The notes: a model not told the origin generated them from the letters alone. A stretch of 48,119 bases of DNA from Ruminiclostridium cellobioparum subsp. termitidis CT1112 (GCF_000350485.1 NZ_AORV01000051.1:1-48119); one strand, 5' to 3'. Counted from the stretch's first letter, positions 26,633-35,392 are shown. A program made the numbers and translations.

Positions 26633-27550
26633 TCACACCTTGCCGCTTTTCCTTAAAAGCTCCGTGTTCTTGCCAAAACCGGTATCTATCACCGTTCCGA
26701 TACCAAAGGAAGAAAGGGACAATTGAACTACAACATAACATATCCCATAAATCATCAGTGCCGTATAGGAACCTGAAGGGATAAATATCAAAGGCACTAT
26801 TTTTATAATGCTGATGAGTATGTGTCCCACAAAGAACTCAATGTAAATGGCAGATCTGTCATAATTGTTTTTGAATATAACCGTTCCAAGGTATATGCTG
26901 CCGATAATATCGGCCAGTAGTATAAACAAAAGGTATAAAACAGGAGCCACCAGCAGGAAAATGAGGAATGCAAGGACTATGGTGAGACTCACTACAACCA
27001 GTGCTCCCAGCACCATCCGCCTGGGCAGGGCGTTATTCAGCGAATATGACATTACTCTGAATCTGGCGGCAAATATGGTTATCAATATAAGACCTGCCAC
27101 AAGTGTGAACACTGAGCCTGCTATAAGTGCATTGATCAATATTCCGTTTGATTTGAACATTGAGATAAAGTCGAAGTTCATTGAGACTTTGGTTCCTCTG
27201 ATTTTTACATCACTGTCTTTTTCAAGCTTCCCCAGCGAAACCAAATTTCCCATTACCTCGGTATCGCCTTTCAGATAAACTTCACCGAAGGCTGAAACAA
27301 CGTCACCGTTCACTTTTCCGCTTATATTGGCTTTTCCGAATACAACTATCACACTTCCGAGCACATTTGACTTTATGTCGGTGGAACCCAGAACAACAGT
27401 GACATTTCCGCAGCTTACATCATCTATGTTTTTATCTTCCAATATTATAAGGTTGCTGATGGTCAGATCATTCCTGGCCGCCAGCACCACACCCGGAATC
27501 AATAATGTGAATATGAGCAATACCAGCACAAGTTTAATCGTTTTTTTCAT
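26633..27550 (-). CDS. Membrane protein with N-terminal polymer-forming (bactofilin-like) repeats
   Basis: 305 residues. A signal peptide (about 1-24, ending VVLAA) leads an extracellular beta-repeat region (about 45-112) with VTVVLGSTDIKSNVLGS, VIVVFGKANISGKVNGD and VVSAFGEVYLKGDTEVMG, the ladder-like pattern of polymer-forming cytoskeletal/bactofilin-type domains. Four to five hydrophobic helices follow (about 135-285). Its ATG overlaps the anti-sigma stop by four bases (ATGA). I infer it is a target or partner of the sigma/anti-sigma pair, perhaps an envelope-stress structural protein. No enzymatic motif is seen. Confidence 0.7.
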   Translation of the reverse strand: MKKTIKLVLVLLIFTLLIPGVVLAARNDLTISNLIILEDKNIDDVSCGNVTVVLGSTDIKSNVLGSVIVVFGKANISGKVNGDVVSAFGEVYLKGDTEVMGNLVSLGKLEKDSDVKIRGTKVSMNFDFISMFKSNGILINALIAGSVFTLVAGLILITIFAARFRVMSYSLNNALPRRMVLGALVVVSLTIVLAFLIFLLVAPVLYLLFILLADIIGSIYLGTVIFKNNYDRSAIYIEFFVGHILISIIKIVPLIFIPSGSYTALMIYGICYVVVQLSLSSFGIGTVIDTGFGKNTELLRKSGKV

Positions 27551-28110
27551 TGCACCGCACCGTTACCCTCTCTGACCATTCTTATAAATACTCCCTGAAT
27601 GACCAGCAGCAGGACTCCAAGTAAAATGTACAAGTAATAATAAGTCTTGTAAACAGATGCGGCAACACCCATCACAGCAATACCAATCCCTTTTGCCATC
27701 GTAACCGCGGCAGAGAAAAATTCCTTTGCAAGATCGGTTGCAATCTGTACATTCTGAAAAAAGCCAAGCGGGTACTTTACAGCTTCGTAAAGGATCCCTC
27801 CGAATAAAATCACAAAGATAAAGGATACCGCAACCAATAAAATATCATATACAAATGTATTTTTTTCGGCAGGTTTGGTATACATTACCACTTCTCTTTC
27901 CAGCCTGCTCATAACCTGTAGTTCAAAATCCTCCGGAGGCTCAATTGCCAAGTCTTGCTCTATTTCAGAAAATATTTCACTCAGGACTGAAAATTCTTCA
28001 GAACACTTTGTGCAGCTTTTGATATGTTGTTTTAACTGGGCCTCTTCAATGTCGTTGATATTTTTATCGAAGAATTTCATCATATAATCCCGTGATTCGT
28101 TACATTTCAT
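27547..28110 (-). CDS. Zinc-finger anti-sigma factor, membrane-bound
   Basis: 187 residues. The N-terminal cytosolic ZAS domain carries the HxxxCxxC signature (His29, Cys33, Cys36 in QHIKSCTKCSEEF) that holds ECF sigma factors inactive. Two hydrophobic helices (about 88-111 and 155-178) place it in the membrane, separated by an amphipathic stretch. Its ATG overlaps the stop of the sigma gene by four bases, with AGGAGG five to ten bases upstream, so production is coupled one-to-one to the sigma factor. Signal-dependent release of the sigma factor is the expected mode (family knowledge). Confidence 0.88.
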   Translation of the reverse strand: MKCNESRDYMMKFFDKNINDIEEAQLKQHIKSCTKCSEEFSVLSEIFSEIEQDLAIEPPEDFELQVMSRLEREVVMYTKPAEKNTFVYDILLVAVSFIFVILFGGILYEAVKYPLGFFQNVQIATDLAKEFFSAAVTMAKGIGIAVMGVAASVYKTYYYLYILLGVLLLVIQGVFIRMVREGNGAVQ

Positions 28111-28661
28111 AATACCTCCTCCTTTCTTGCACTATCAAGTTTTTCCTTTAACATGAGCCTCGCCCTGTAAAGCCGGTTTTTTATTATGGACATGGGCTCA
28201 TTCAATACCTTTGTCATTTCCTCATAGGACATTCCGTTGTTATGAAAAAGAATTATCAGTATTCTATATTTTTCAGGTAATTCATTAATAGCTTTGTTAA
28301 TCAATTGCGACCTTTGATTTTTTATCAAGGTTTGTTCAGGTGTATCTATATCGCTTGAAACCCCGATGGCATCATCCAGTGTAACAGTATCCTGTTTTTT
28401 CTTTCTTAAGGTGTCCAGACACAAGTTAGAAGTAATCTTTACTATCCATGTTGACATTTTGTATTCCGGATTATATTTGTGAAGAGATTTGTATAATCTG
28501 ATAAAAACCTCCTGAGATACATCGTTGACTTCCTCTTTATCCGATATCATCTTATATACAACACTGTAAACCAGTTTTTTATATCTTATCACTATTTCTT
28601 CAAACGCACTACTATCACCGTCTATACATCGGGATACCAGTTCTGCATCTGTAAGCACCAA
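28107..28661 (-). CDS. ECF-type RNA polymerase sigma factor
   Basis: About 184 residues with regions 2 and 4 of group IV sigma factors. Region 2 is FEEIVIRYKKLVYSVVYKMI with DVSQEVFIRLYKSLHKY (core binding and -10 recognition); region 4 is INELPEKYRILIILFHNNGMSY then IIKNRLYRARLML (helix-turn-helix for -35). I prefer the TTG at 28661 because AAGGGGG lies about ten bases upstream and the protein then begins right before LTDAELVSRC as in relatives; a longer frame to 28706 has no site. It heads a three-gene operon with its anti-sigma factor and a polymer-forming membrane protein. Autoregulation is usual in such operons, but I see no certain ECF promoter. Confidence 0.9.
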   Translation of the reverse strand: MVLTDAELVSRCIDGDSSAFEEIVIRYKKLVYSVVYKMISDKEEVNDVSQEVFIRLYKSLHKYNPEYKMSTWIVKITSNLCLDTLRKKKQDTVTLDDAIGVSSDIDTPEQTLIKNQRSQLINKAINELPEKYRILIILFHNNGMSYEEMTKVLNEPMSIIKNRLYRARLMLKEKLDSARKEEVL

Positions 28662-28752
28662 AGCTCGATACACCCCCTTTACACAGAAAAATGCCATGCA
28701 TCTCATGTTGCAGTATATAATAGTTACGTTCGAATTTTAAATTTGTCTGAAA

Positions 28753-31155
28753 TTATTTTCTCCTTCCGGCAGTATTCATAACCGTTTTGGCAAACTTCTC
28801 CAGCTTGCTGTTGACCAGATAATTGACCGTTCCTTTTTTATAGCTGCCGTCGGTATTTTTATCCCCGGCCTCCAACCCTGTCAGCAATTGTATTCCCTGG
28901 TCAATTGTTGTAACGGGGTATATATGGAACAGTTTTTTTCGTACCGCATCAACAACTTCTTCATTGAGGACAAGGTTTCTGCAATTCTGGTGAGGTATTA
29001 TTACTCCATGTTTCCCGTCAAGTCCCCTGTGCCTGCACAATTCAAAGAAGCCTTCTATTTTATATGAAACACCGCCCACAGGCTGGATTTCTCCTTTTTG
29101 ATTCACCGAACCCGTCACTGCAATATACTGCTTTATCGGTACCTCTGCAAGGCTGGACAAAATAGCATACAATTCCGCACTTGAAGCACTGTCTCCGTCA
29201 ACCCCCCCGTACAGCTGCTCGAAACAAAGGCTGGCGGTAAGTGACAGAGGGAAATCCTGTGCATATTTTTGTCCTATGTACCCGCTAAGTATCAGAACTC
29301 CCTTGCTGTGTGAGGTTCCGCTCAAATCAACCTCCCTTTCCACATTCACAATACCGCTTTCTCCAATATAGGTGGAAGCGGTGATTCTTGACGGCTTCCC
29401 AAAGGAATAGTCCCCCATGTCCATAACCGTAAGACCGTTTATCTGGCCTATTTCTTCGCCGTTGGTGTCCACCATTATGGTTCCGTCCTCAAGCATTTCC
29501 AGCATTTTTTTGTCAACCCGGTCACACCGGGCGGCCTTCTCGACTATAGCCTGTTTTACATGTTTTGCCTTTACAAATCTGGCCTTGTCATCCTCGGCCC
29601 ACATACAGGCCTCACACAGGATTTCAACAATATCATTGAATCTGGTAGTGAGCTTGTTCTGATCTTCCACAAGCCAGGAAGCGTACTCCACAACCCTGGC
29701 TACGCCGGATCTGTCAAAATGAAGAGTTTCTTCCTTTCTGCAAAAACCGCTGATGAACGCTGACAGCTTCAATATATTTTCTTCGCTGCGCTCCATCTCC
29801 TCATCAAAATCAACCTTGACCTTGAACAGTTTTCTGAAATCCTCTTCATACTCGTATAAAAGCTGATATATCTGAGTATTCCCAACCAGAATAACCTTTA
29901 TGTCCACCGGAATGGGCTGAGGTTTCAATGCCGGCACTGCGACCACCCCCGCCTGGTCCTTCATATTTTCAATGTTTATTTTTTTTGTTTTGAGTACCCT
30001 GTTTATTGCCTCATAGGCCTGGGGGTTGCCCAGTACATCTTTTGCCTGAAGTATGAGATACCCGCCGTTGGCCAGGTGAAACAGGCCCGGCTTGATTTTT
30101 GTATAATCGGTTGAGACAGAACCGAATTCGTTTTCGTACTCTATTTTACCTATCAGATTGGGATAGGTGGGATTGAAATCTATAATAACCGGCGCACCCT
30201 TAAGACTGCTGTTGTCCACCAGTACGTTTACCTTGTACTTGTATACCGGAGTTTCTTCCTTTTGCATAAAGGGAATGATGAATTGGGGCTGCTCCTCGCT
30301 GACCTCTTCCTCCTGGAAGTCGTCAAGGTTATCCAGTATATCCTTCTGGACATTATCCAGATATTCCATGATGACATCAAACTTCCTATACTTCTCCTTC
30401 AGGTCATTCATCTGTACTCCAAGTGCCAGAAGCGCAATTTTGTTTTCCCACTCCGATACCTTTTGTTTTGTTTCTTTCTCGTTGTTTTTGAGTTTTCTTA
30501 TTATTTCAAGAGTGTCCTGCTGGAGAATATTTGTTTTCTCATTTATTTCTTCCTTGATATTATCATCCAGATTTTCAAATTCCTCTTCACTGATGGCTTT
30601 GCCTTCCACGATGGGCAAAAAGTATATTCCGGCGGTGCCTGTATTTACCTTGAAACCATGTGTTTCGGCATCCTCGTTGAGCTTATCCAGCAGTTCATCC
30701 TTTTTACTTTCATACTCCTCCATGATCTCAGCCTTTTCCTTCTCGTATTGATCATTGTCAAAAGCATTCACTATCTCCTGCTTGATCACTTTTACGAAGG
30801 CTTCCATATCAGCCTGAAATTCCTTGCCCATCCCGGCAGGAAGCTTTATCGCCATGGGCTGATTCGGCTTTGTGAAGTTATATATATAACACCAGTCATC
30901 GGGAACGCTCATTGTTGAGGCCATTTCATTCACTATCTGCTTTGCAAAACTTGTTTTTCCCGTACCCGTGGGACCCGACATATATATGTTGTAGCCTCTC
31001 ATTTTCATTTTGAGGCCAAATTTCATAGCTTTAGAGGCTCTCTCCTGACCTATTATCCCCTCAAAAGTACCCAGTTCCGCAGTACTCTTGAAAGGAAAAA
31101 CGGCTTCACCGCACCTGTAATCCAAATCCTTATAAGAAAGTTCCCTTGGCTTCAT
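28753..31155 (-). CDS. Lon-family ATP-dependent protease, AAA_32 type
   Basis: 800-residue AAA+ protease distinct from LonA and LonB. The N-terminus resembles the AAA_32 group (LSYKDLDYRC, then FEGIIGQERASKAMKFGL). Walker A is GPTGTGKT at about 60-67. A long charged coiled-coil insert (about 140-310, rich in Glu/Lys) interrupts the ATPase domain. The C-terminal Lon protease domain has Ser665 (GDSASSAE) and Lys708 (GGVSYKIEG), counted from a frame opening at 31182, 43 residues apart as in all Lon dyads. The ATG at 31155 is preferred (GGGAG six to nine bases upstream; MKPRELSYKDL start). Substrates are unknown; together with LonB and ClpXP it is the third AAA+ protease in the window. Confidence 0.9.
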   Translation of the reverse strand: MKPRELSYKDLDYRCGEAVFPFKSTAELGTFEGIIGQERASKAMKFGLKMKMRGYNIYMSGPTGTGKTSFAKQIVNEMASTMSVPDDWCYIYNFTKPNQPMAIKLPAGMGKEFQADMEAFVKVIKQEIVNAFDNDQYEKEKAEIMEEYESKKDELLDKLNEDAETHGFKVNTGTAGIYFLPIVEGKAISEEEFENLDDNIKEEINEKTNILQQDTLEIIRKLKNNEKETKQKVSEWENKIALLALGVQMNDLKEKYRKFDVIMEYLDNVQKDILDNLDDFQEEEVSEEQPQFIIPFMQKEETPVYKYKVNVLVDNSSLKGAPVIIDFNPTYPNLIGKIEYENEFGSVSTDYTKIKPGLFHLANGGYLILQAKDVLGNPQAYEAINRVLKTKKINIENMKDQAGVVAVPALKPQPIPVDIKVILVGNTQIYQLLYEYEEDFRKLFKVKVDFDEEMERSEENILKLSAFISGFCRKEETLHFDRSGVARVVEYASWLVEDQNKLTTRFNDIVEILCEACMWAEDDKARFVKAKHVKQAIVEKAARCDRVDKKMLEMLEDGTIMVDTNGEEIGQINGLTVMDMGDYSFGKPSRITASTYIGESGIVNVEREVDLSGTSHSKGVLILSGYIGQKYAQDFPLSLTASLCFEQLYGGVDGDSASSAELYAILSSLAEVPIKQYIAVTGSVNQKGEIQPVGGVSYKIEGFFELCRHRGLDGKHGVIIPHQNCRNLVLNEEVVDAVRKKLFHIYPVTTIDQGIQLLTGLEAGDKNTDGSYKKGTVNYLVNSKLEKFAKTVMNTAGRRK

Positions 31156-31214
31156 ACACTCTCCCATCTGTATGCTTTGCACACATAAATATAGTTATAA
31201 AAACATTCGTATTT

Positions 31215-31247
31215 TTTGAGCGGCTTCTCAATGTGAAACCGCTCAAA
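31215..31247. repeat. Inverted repeat downstream of rimI
   Basis: TTTGAGCGG and CCGCTCAAA flank a 15-base loop. On the minus strand the repeat is followed by A rather than T residues, so it is not a clean terminator; it may protect the 3' end of the t6A operon transcript. Confidence 0.45.
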
Positions 31248-31263
31248 CAGCTCATTATATAAT

Positions 31264-31719
31264 TTAACCGGCAGTGTGTCTCCACATAATCAGGGCATCT
31301 TCCCCCGTGTCGGAGTAATAGCCCTTTCGGAGCCCCTCGGCTTTAAAGCCGTATTTCTCATATAGCTTCTGGGCAGGAAGGTTGCTTTTTCTCACTTCCA
31401 GAGTAAGACTTCTGATCCCGTTGATGTCACAAATTTCCAAAAGTTTATCCAGAATACGCGAGCCTGCGCCGCAGCGTCTGAATTCCGGATGTACTGCAAT
31501 GTTGGTAATATGCCCCTCGTCAAGTATCCTCCACAGACCGCCGTAACCTATGACCTCACTGCCTGAAACAGCCACAACATATAATGCCATCTGGTTGGTG
31601 GAAAGTTCATCCATAAAGGCATTTCTGGACCAGGGTATCTTAAAGCTCAGGTTCTCAATGATCATTACACCGTCCAAATGTTCCGGGGTCATTTGAACCA
31701 CTTCGATATTATTAACCAT
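31264..31719 (-). CDS. rimI: Ribosomal-protein-alanine N-acetyltransferase RimI
   Basis: GNAT-fold acetyltransferase; RimI acetylates the N-terminal alanine of ribosomal protein S18. 151 residues, with the acetyl-CoA loop RRCGAGSRIL (81-90) after the strand ITNIAVHPEF and the C-terminal LTLEVRKSNLPAQKLYEKYGF typical of RimI (catalytic Glu and Tyr). GGG eight bases upstream of the ATG lies in the end of tsaB, whose stop is one base away. It is last of the amidohydrolase-tsaE-tsaB-rimI operon, a standard tsaB neighbourhood. Confidence 0.9.
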   Translation of the reverse strand: MVNNIEVVQMTPEHLDGVMIIENLSFKIPWSRNAFMDELSTNQMALYVVAVSGSEVIGYGGLWRILDEGHITNIAVHPEFRRCGAGSRILDKLLEICDINGIRSLTLEVRKSNLPAQKLYEKYGFKAEGLRKGYYSDTGEDALIMWRHTAG

Positions 31720-31720
31720 T

Positions 31721-32413
31721 CTATTGACCCTTCTCCCTTTCAGCCTGTGACTTTCTCAAATAGAAGGGCTTCATGTCGTAGCAGTTCTCATAAAGGCCTT
31801 CTTCAAAAGCCTGTTTTGCAAGTAAGGCAACTGATGAAGCTCTGGCAAGAACTGTATGGGGCGGTGCTGCCGAAGCCCTCTTGCCCAGCCTTTCCCTGAA
31901 GAAAGCCTCATGCATGAAGGCGGCATCTCCCGGAAAAATCACATCACCTTCCATAGCCACTAAAATATCCGCTAATTCATTAATATGTATTCCAAGGTAG
32001 TCTGTGAGCCTTTCCAGTCTGTCTCCAGAAAATTTATATACAGACGTAAATACCTGATCGTTTCTGGCGTCGATAACAGGACAGATTATGGCTTTTGAGG
32101 CTGCCAGATTATATGCCAGGGCATCCAGGGTATACACGCTTATGACAGGCTTTTGGGCTGCAAAAGCCATAGCTTTGACCGTGGTGACGCCTATGCGGAG
32201 ACCTGTAAAGGAGCCGGGGCCGATGGAAGCTGCAAAGGCATCCATGTCCCGGGCACTTGAACCAACAGCGTCAAGAAGGCTCTGTATCATGGGCATCAGC
32301 CTCTGCGAATGGGTCTTTCCCTTATTGCAGCTGTATTCACCTATTATTATGCCATCTTCAAGTATTGCCGCAGTAGCTGCATTTGTTGATGTGTCCAAAG
32401 CTAGAATTTTCAT
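31721..32413 (-). CDS. tsaB: t6A biosynthesis protein TsaB
   Basis: Non-catalytic ASKHA-fold partner that dimerises with TsaD (encoded at 15.7 kb) and scaffolds the t6A complex. Signatures: ILALDTSTNAATAAIL at the N-terminus, GKTHSQRLMPMIQSLL, then FAASIGPGSFTGLRIGVTTV, a hallmark of the family. 230 residues, standard length. The ATG at 32413 has GGAGG five bases upstream. It lies between tsaE and rimI in the operon. Confidence 0.95.
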   Translation of the reverse strand: MKILALDTSTNAATAAILEDGIIIGEYSCNKGKTHSQRLMPMIQSLLDAVGSSARDMDAFAASIGPGSFTGLRIGVTTVKAMAFAAQKPVISVYTLDALAYNLAASKAIICPVIDARNDQVFTSVYKFSGDRLERLTDYLGIHINELADILVAMEGDVIFPGDAAFMHEAFFRERLGKRASAAPPHTVLARASSVALLAKQAFEEGLYENCYDMKPFYLRKSQAEREKGQ

Positions 32414-32478
32414 TAAATCCTCCATATCCCATATGAGCAGGGTCCGCCGGACAGGCCCTGTAAATTTCCAACAGTTTT

Positions 32479-32937
32479 TTAGATTTTCAGTTCATACCCG
32501 GAATACTTACCCCCGATAAAGTCTATGGAGATCTCTCTGGTATCCAGGCCCTTGCCGGGATTTTTTCCGATATTCACCCTGATTATATCAGAGGGCAGTA
32601 TGGGCCATATCAATTCCCCCCACTCTATAATGGTGATCCCTTCTCCATTCAGGTACTCCTCAAAGCCGATATCAAACATCTCCTCGGGATCAGCTATTCT
32701 ATATACGTCAAAGTGGTACAGGGGATACTTTCCCTGATATTCGTTAACCAATGTGAAGGTTGGGCTTGTTATATAGGAATCTATGCCGAGTTCTTTTGCT
32801 ATTCCGTTTGTAAATGCCGTTTTTCCCGTGCCTAAATCCCCGGACAGACAAACTACGTCACCGGGTTTAAGTATCCTTCCGAATTTTTTTCCCAACTCTA
32901 CGGTTTCTTCGAAAGAATGCGTTTCGGTATTAATCAT
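32479..32937 (-). CDS. tsaE: tRNA t6A biosynthesis ATPase TsaE
   Basis: P-loop ATPase that resets the TsaBD complex during t6A synthesis. 152 residues: Walker A GDLGTGKT (33-40), SPTFTLVNEY (around 58-67), YHFDVYR (around 72-78) and IIEWGE (around 103-108), all standard. The ATG at 32937 is preceded by AAAGGG six bases upstream and overlaps the amidohydrolase stop by eight bases, so it is translationally coupled to it; an ATG at 32952 would read without a clear site. Confidence 0.95.
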   Translation of the reverse strand: MINTETHSFEETVELGKKFGRILKPGDVVCLSGDLGTGKTAFTNGIAKELGIDSYITSPTFTLVNEYQGKYPLYHFDVYRIADPEEMFDIGFEEYLNGEGITIIEWGELIWPILPSDIIRVNIGKNPGKGLDTREISIDFIGGKYSGYELKI

Positions 32938-34120
32938 TGCGAACCCTTTCATATACCACTGTTCCGTTTATTATGGTTTTCTGAACCTTTGTCATCATTT
33001 CCAGGGGATTCCCGTCATAAATGACTATATCGGCATCCTTCCCTTTTTCAAGAGATCCTACCCTGTCAGCGATTCCCACTATTTCGGCGGCGTTGATTGT
33101 AATGGCCTTAAGCGCTTCCTTCGGTTCCATGCCCTCTTTTACAGCAAGAGATGCACACATGCATAGATGCTGAACCGGAACACACGGATGGTCGGTCATT
33201 ATGGCAACTTTTACACCATACTTTGATAGTATGCCCGGATTTTTAAGGTTCTGATTTCTAAGTTCGATCTTTGACCTGTCAGTCAGCATCGGGCCAACAA
33301 TAACAGGCAGGCCGGCCTCTGCAAGAATATCCTTAATGAGATAACCTTCGGTACAGTGATCAAGGGTAATATTCAAATTGAATTCTTTTGCAATCCTCAT
33401 AGCGGTAATAATGTCATCAGCCCTGTGTGCATGGGCTTTGAGCGGTATTTCGCCATTGAGCACCTGAACCAGGGCTTCAAGTTTGAAATCAAATTCAGGT
33501 TTATCCAGTTCTGCGGTATTTTTTTTGTATTCCTCCCAGAGTTCCTTATATTCCTTTGCCTTGAAGAGGTTTTCTCTTAAAATTGCGGCTGTTGCCATCC
33601 TCGTCATAGGTGACTGGTGTTTTTCATTATAAACCGTCTTCGGGTTTTCTCCGAAAGCGACCTTCATGGCAACGGGCTGCTTTATTATCATCTCATCCAC
33701 ACTGCGTCCAAAGGTTTTGATGGCAGCAAACTGGCCGCCTATTACATTTGCACTCCCCGGGCCGGTCACAACAGAGGTAACTCCCCCCTCATAGGCTTCT
33801 ACAAAAGCCCTGTCGGCATGATAAACAGCATCGATGGCCCTCAGCTGAGGTGTGACAGGGTCTGTGGATTCGTTACCGTCATCACCTTCAAAGCCCACGG
33901 CATCCTCCCACATTCCGATATGGCTGTGAGCGTCTATGAAGCCCGGAAGCACATAGCCTCCTCTGCAGTCAATTTTGTTCACCTCAGCAGTTAAAAGTCC
34001 ATCAACTTCCTTAATATCATTGCCTACAGCTATTATTTTATCTTTATCGCATAAAATATATCCATTGTCATATTCCGTATCTATCATGGTCATTATTTTT
34101 CCATTATATATTAAAAGCAT
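32930..34120 (-). CDS. Amidohydrolase family protein
   Basis: 396-residue TIM-barrel metal hydrolase of the amidohydrolase superfamily (imidazolonepropionase/dihydroorotase-like group). Metal motifs: DAHSH (63-67), HAHRADD in the middle, LDHCTEG and MTDHP. The N-terminal LLIYNGKIMTM and C-terminal GSLEKGKDADIVIYDGNPLE form the composite beta-sandwich usual in the family. It sits upstream of tsaE with an eight-base overlap, a pairing without obvious biochemical logic. Substrate unknown; a cyclic amide or dipeptide is plausible from the family. GGGGG precedes the ATG. Confidence 0.88.
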   Translation of the reverse strand: MLLIYNGKIMTMIDTEYDNGYILCDKDKIIAVGNDIKEVDGLLTAEVNKIDCRGGYVLPGFIDAHSHIGMWEDAVGFEGDDGNESTDPVTPQLRAIDAVYHADRAFVEAYEGGVTSVVTGPGSANVIGGQFAAIKTFGRSVDEMIIKQPVAMKVAFGENPKTVYNEKHQSPMTRMATAAILRENLFKAKEYKELWEEYKKNTAELDKPEFDFKLEALVQVLNGEIPLKAHAHRADDIITAMRIAKEFNLNITLDHCTEGYLIKDILAEAGLPVIVGPMLTDRSKIELRNQNLKNPGILSKYGVKVAIMTDHPCVPVQHLCMCASLAVKEGMEPKEALKAITINAAEIVGIADRVGSLEKGKDADIVIYDGNPLEMMTKVQKTIINGTVVYERVRND

Positions 34121-34294
34121 ATTTCCCCCGTTTATTCTGATTTTTTTTTAAATGTCCTTCAAGTGACAGGACTACATGTACCATATATTCCCTTCTGCTT
34201 TCCAGCATAATTAATTTTATTATATTATAGAAGCAAACACAATTTCAAGTCTTGCATTGTGTGGCTATCAGGTTAAATTGCCGCGCTGTACCAA

Positions 34295-34336
34295 TTGAAA
34301 TTGTACGCGTTAATTTAATATGGCTTATTGCCATAT
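34295..34336 (+). promoter_or_regulatory. Candidate mntR promoter overlapped by an inverted repeat
   Basis: TTGAAA (34295-34300), a 15-base spacer and TAATAT (34316-34321) are overlapped by the perfect inverted repeat ATATGGC-TTATT-GCCATAT (34318-34336), a good position for an operator. Whether MntR itself binds is not shown. Confidence 0.35.
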
Positions 34337-34405
34337 GCAAGTTATATCTCCCGGGATTTTGAATATATTTATTATGGGAACTCTGCAAAAAAAGGATAGT
34401 GATCG

Positions 34406-34894
34406 ATGGTGGAAGAAATCTCAAAATTTCATACTGTGCGCGGTTACCAGCTCCTTTCACAGAACAAGAATCTCCTCACTTCCGCTATGGAGGACTACCT
34501 TGAGATGATTTACAGAAATAGTCTTGTGGAAGGCTATATGAGAGTCAATACCCTTTCAGAGCTCTTAAATGTTGCCGCTCCATCAGCAACAAAAATGGTT
34601 CAAAAGCTGAGTAAATTGGGACTGCTGGATTATAAAAAATACGGCATAATATTTCTTACCGAAAACGGACGTGAAATAGGTAAGTTTCTTTTGGAGCGGC
34701 ACAATACTATTCAGGAATTCCTTAACAACCTGGGAGTATCCGAGGATATACTGACCGAAACGGAATTAATAGAACATTACGTATCGCTGACAACCCTGAG
34801 CAAAATCGGTCTCTTTAATAAGTTTCTGATAAACAATCCCGAAATCTGCAGGAAATTGAGCGAATTCATAAAGCTTAATTCCGAACACACATAA
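34406..34894 (+). CDS. mntR: Manganese-responsive regulator MntR (DtxR family)
   Basis: Metalloregulator that represses manganese uptake when Mn2+ is bound. Winged-helix DNA-binding domain (about 28-95: MEDYLEMIY, then APSATKMVQKLSKLGLLDY as the recognition helix) and dimerisation domain (about 96-150). All six ligands known from Bacillus MntR are kept: Asp30, Glu33, His99, Glu120, Glu123 and His124. It has about 22 extra N-terminal residues compared with Bacillus MntR. 162 residues; AGGA about nine bases before the ATG. It lies about 500 bases upstream of mntH on the same strand, so a mntR-mntH circuit is the natural reading. Confidence 0.92.
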   Translation: MVEEISKFHTVRGYQLLSQNKNLLTSAMEDYLEMIYRNSLVEGYMRVNTLSELLNVAAPSATKMVQKLSKLGLLDYKKYGIIFLTENGREIGKFLLERHNTIQEFLNNLGVSEDILTETELIEHYVSLTTLSKIGLFNKFLINNPEICRKLSEFIKLNSEHT

Positions 34895-34952
34895 AAACCG
34901 TATTAATAATACTGCCGCAAAAATATTCATCCCGGGCACAAAAACAAAAGCA

Positions 34953-34980
34953 TTGTTAACAGCCGCAGCAATTTTATAAT
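34953..34980 (+). promoter_or_regulatory. Promoter of the Cys-rich mini-protein gene
   Basis: TTGTTA, a 16-base spacer and TATAAT, 43 bases upstream of the ATG at 35024. Confidence 0.55.
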
Positions 34981-35023
34981 TAGTGGTAGGTTGTTAACGA
35001 TTTAGTTTTTGGAGGTGTGCCCA

Positions 35024-35206
35024 ATGTTGGAATGCAGTTTATGCGATTACTATTCCCAGGAAAAAGGAAAAAAGGTTTGTCTTTTCACCGATCATTTATT
35101 TGTAAAAAACCCGTCGGATATGAAATATTATCCCTGCCGGGATATGAGTTATCAGGATTACCTGTCGAAGCAGGAAAAGAAGGAAGATATTGAAATTGTC
35201 GCCTGA
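35024..35206 (+). CDS. Cysteine-containing mini-protein between mntR and mntH
   Basis: 60 residues with Cys4, Cys7, Cys19 and Cys38 (CSLC pair, then KKVC and YYPC), suggesting a single small metal site. No membrane segment, and I do not recognise the family. GGAGG eight bases upstream favours the ATG at 35024 over the upstream frame to 35009. A promoter match precedes it and a terminator follows 26 bases later, so it is its own transcription unit. A role in metal handling is suggested only by position between a manganese sensor and a manganese transporter. Confidence 0.7.
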   Translation: MLECSLCDYYSQEKGKKVCLFTDHLFVKNPSDMKYYPCRDMSYQDYLSKQEKKEDIEIVA

Positions 35207-35232
35207 TATCCATGGCTTAATGAGTATTTTTC

Positions 35233-35263
35233 AGCCGGCTGTATAAAACAGGCGGCTTTTTTT
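35233..35263 (+). terminator. Terminator of the mini-protein gene
   Basis: AGCCG-G-CTGT, loop ATAAA, ACAG-G-CGGCT followed by a long T run. Confidence 0.8.
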
Positions 35264-35320
35264 GCTGCCGCAATTTTTTCTGATATCATTATGTAACACT
35301 TCCTTCATTCAGCACATATT

Positions 35321-35365
35321 TTAGATTAGGTAAACGAAATTAGTCTAAGCTAAAGTTATTAGCTT
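35321..35365 (+). promoter_or_regulatory. Inverted repeats upstream of mntH (candidate operator)
   Basis: TTAGATTAG (35321-35329) and TTAGTCTAA (35340-35348) form an imperfect dyad (seven of nine) around GGTAAACGAAA-type sequence. Directly next to it AAGCTAA and TTAGCTT (35347-35365) form a perfect seven-base inverted repeat. They lie 28-72 bases before the mntH ATG, where an MntR operator would be expected. Binding is inferred from position only. Confidence 0.4.
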
Positions 35366-35392
35366 GCCGTAAACATACTTTGAGGTGCTGAA

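Noticed and set aside
30167-30918. Two long plus-strand frames (194 and 218 codons) opposite the AAA_32 Lon gene
   Set aside because: Mirror images of the charged coiled-coil; Leu/Phe/Ser-rich, without ribosome sites.
31215-31247. Rho-independent terminator of rimI
   Set aside because: The stem is good but the transcript would continue with A residues rather than a U run.
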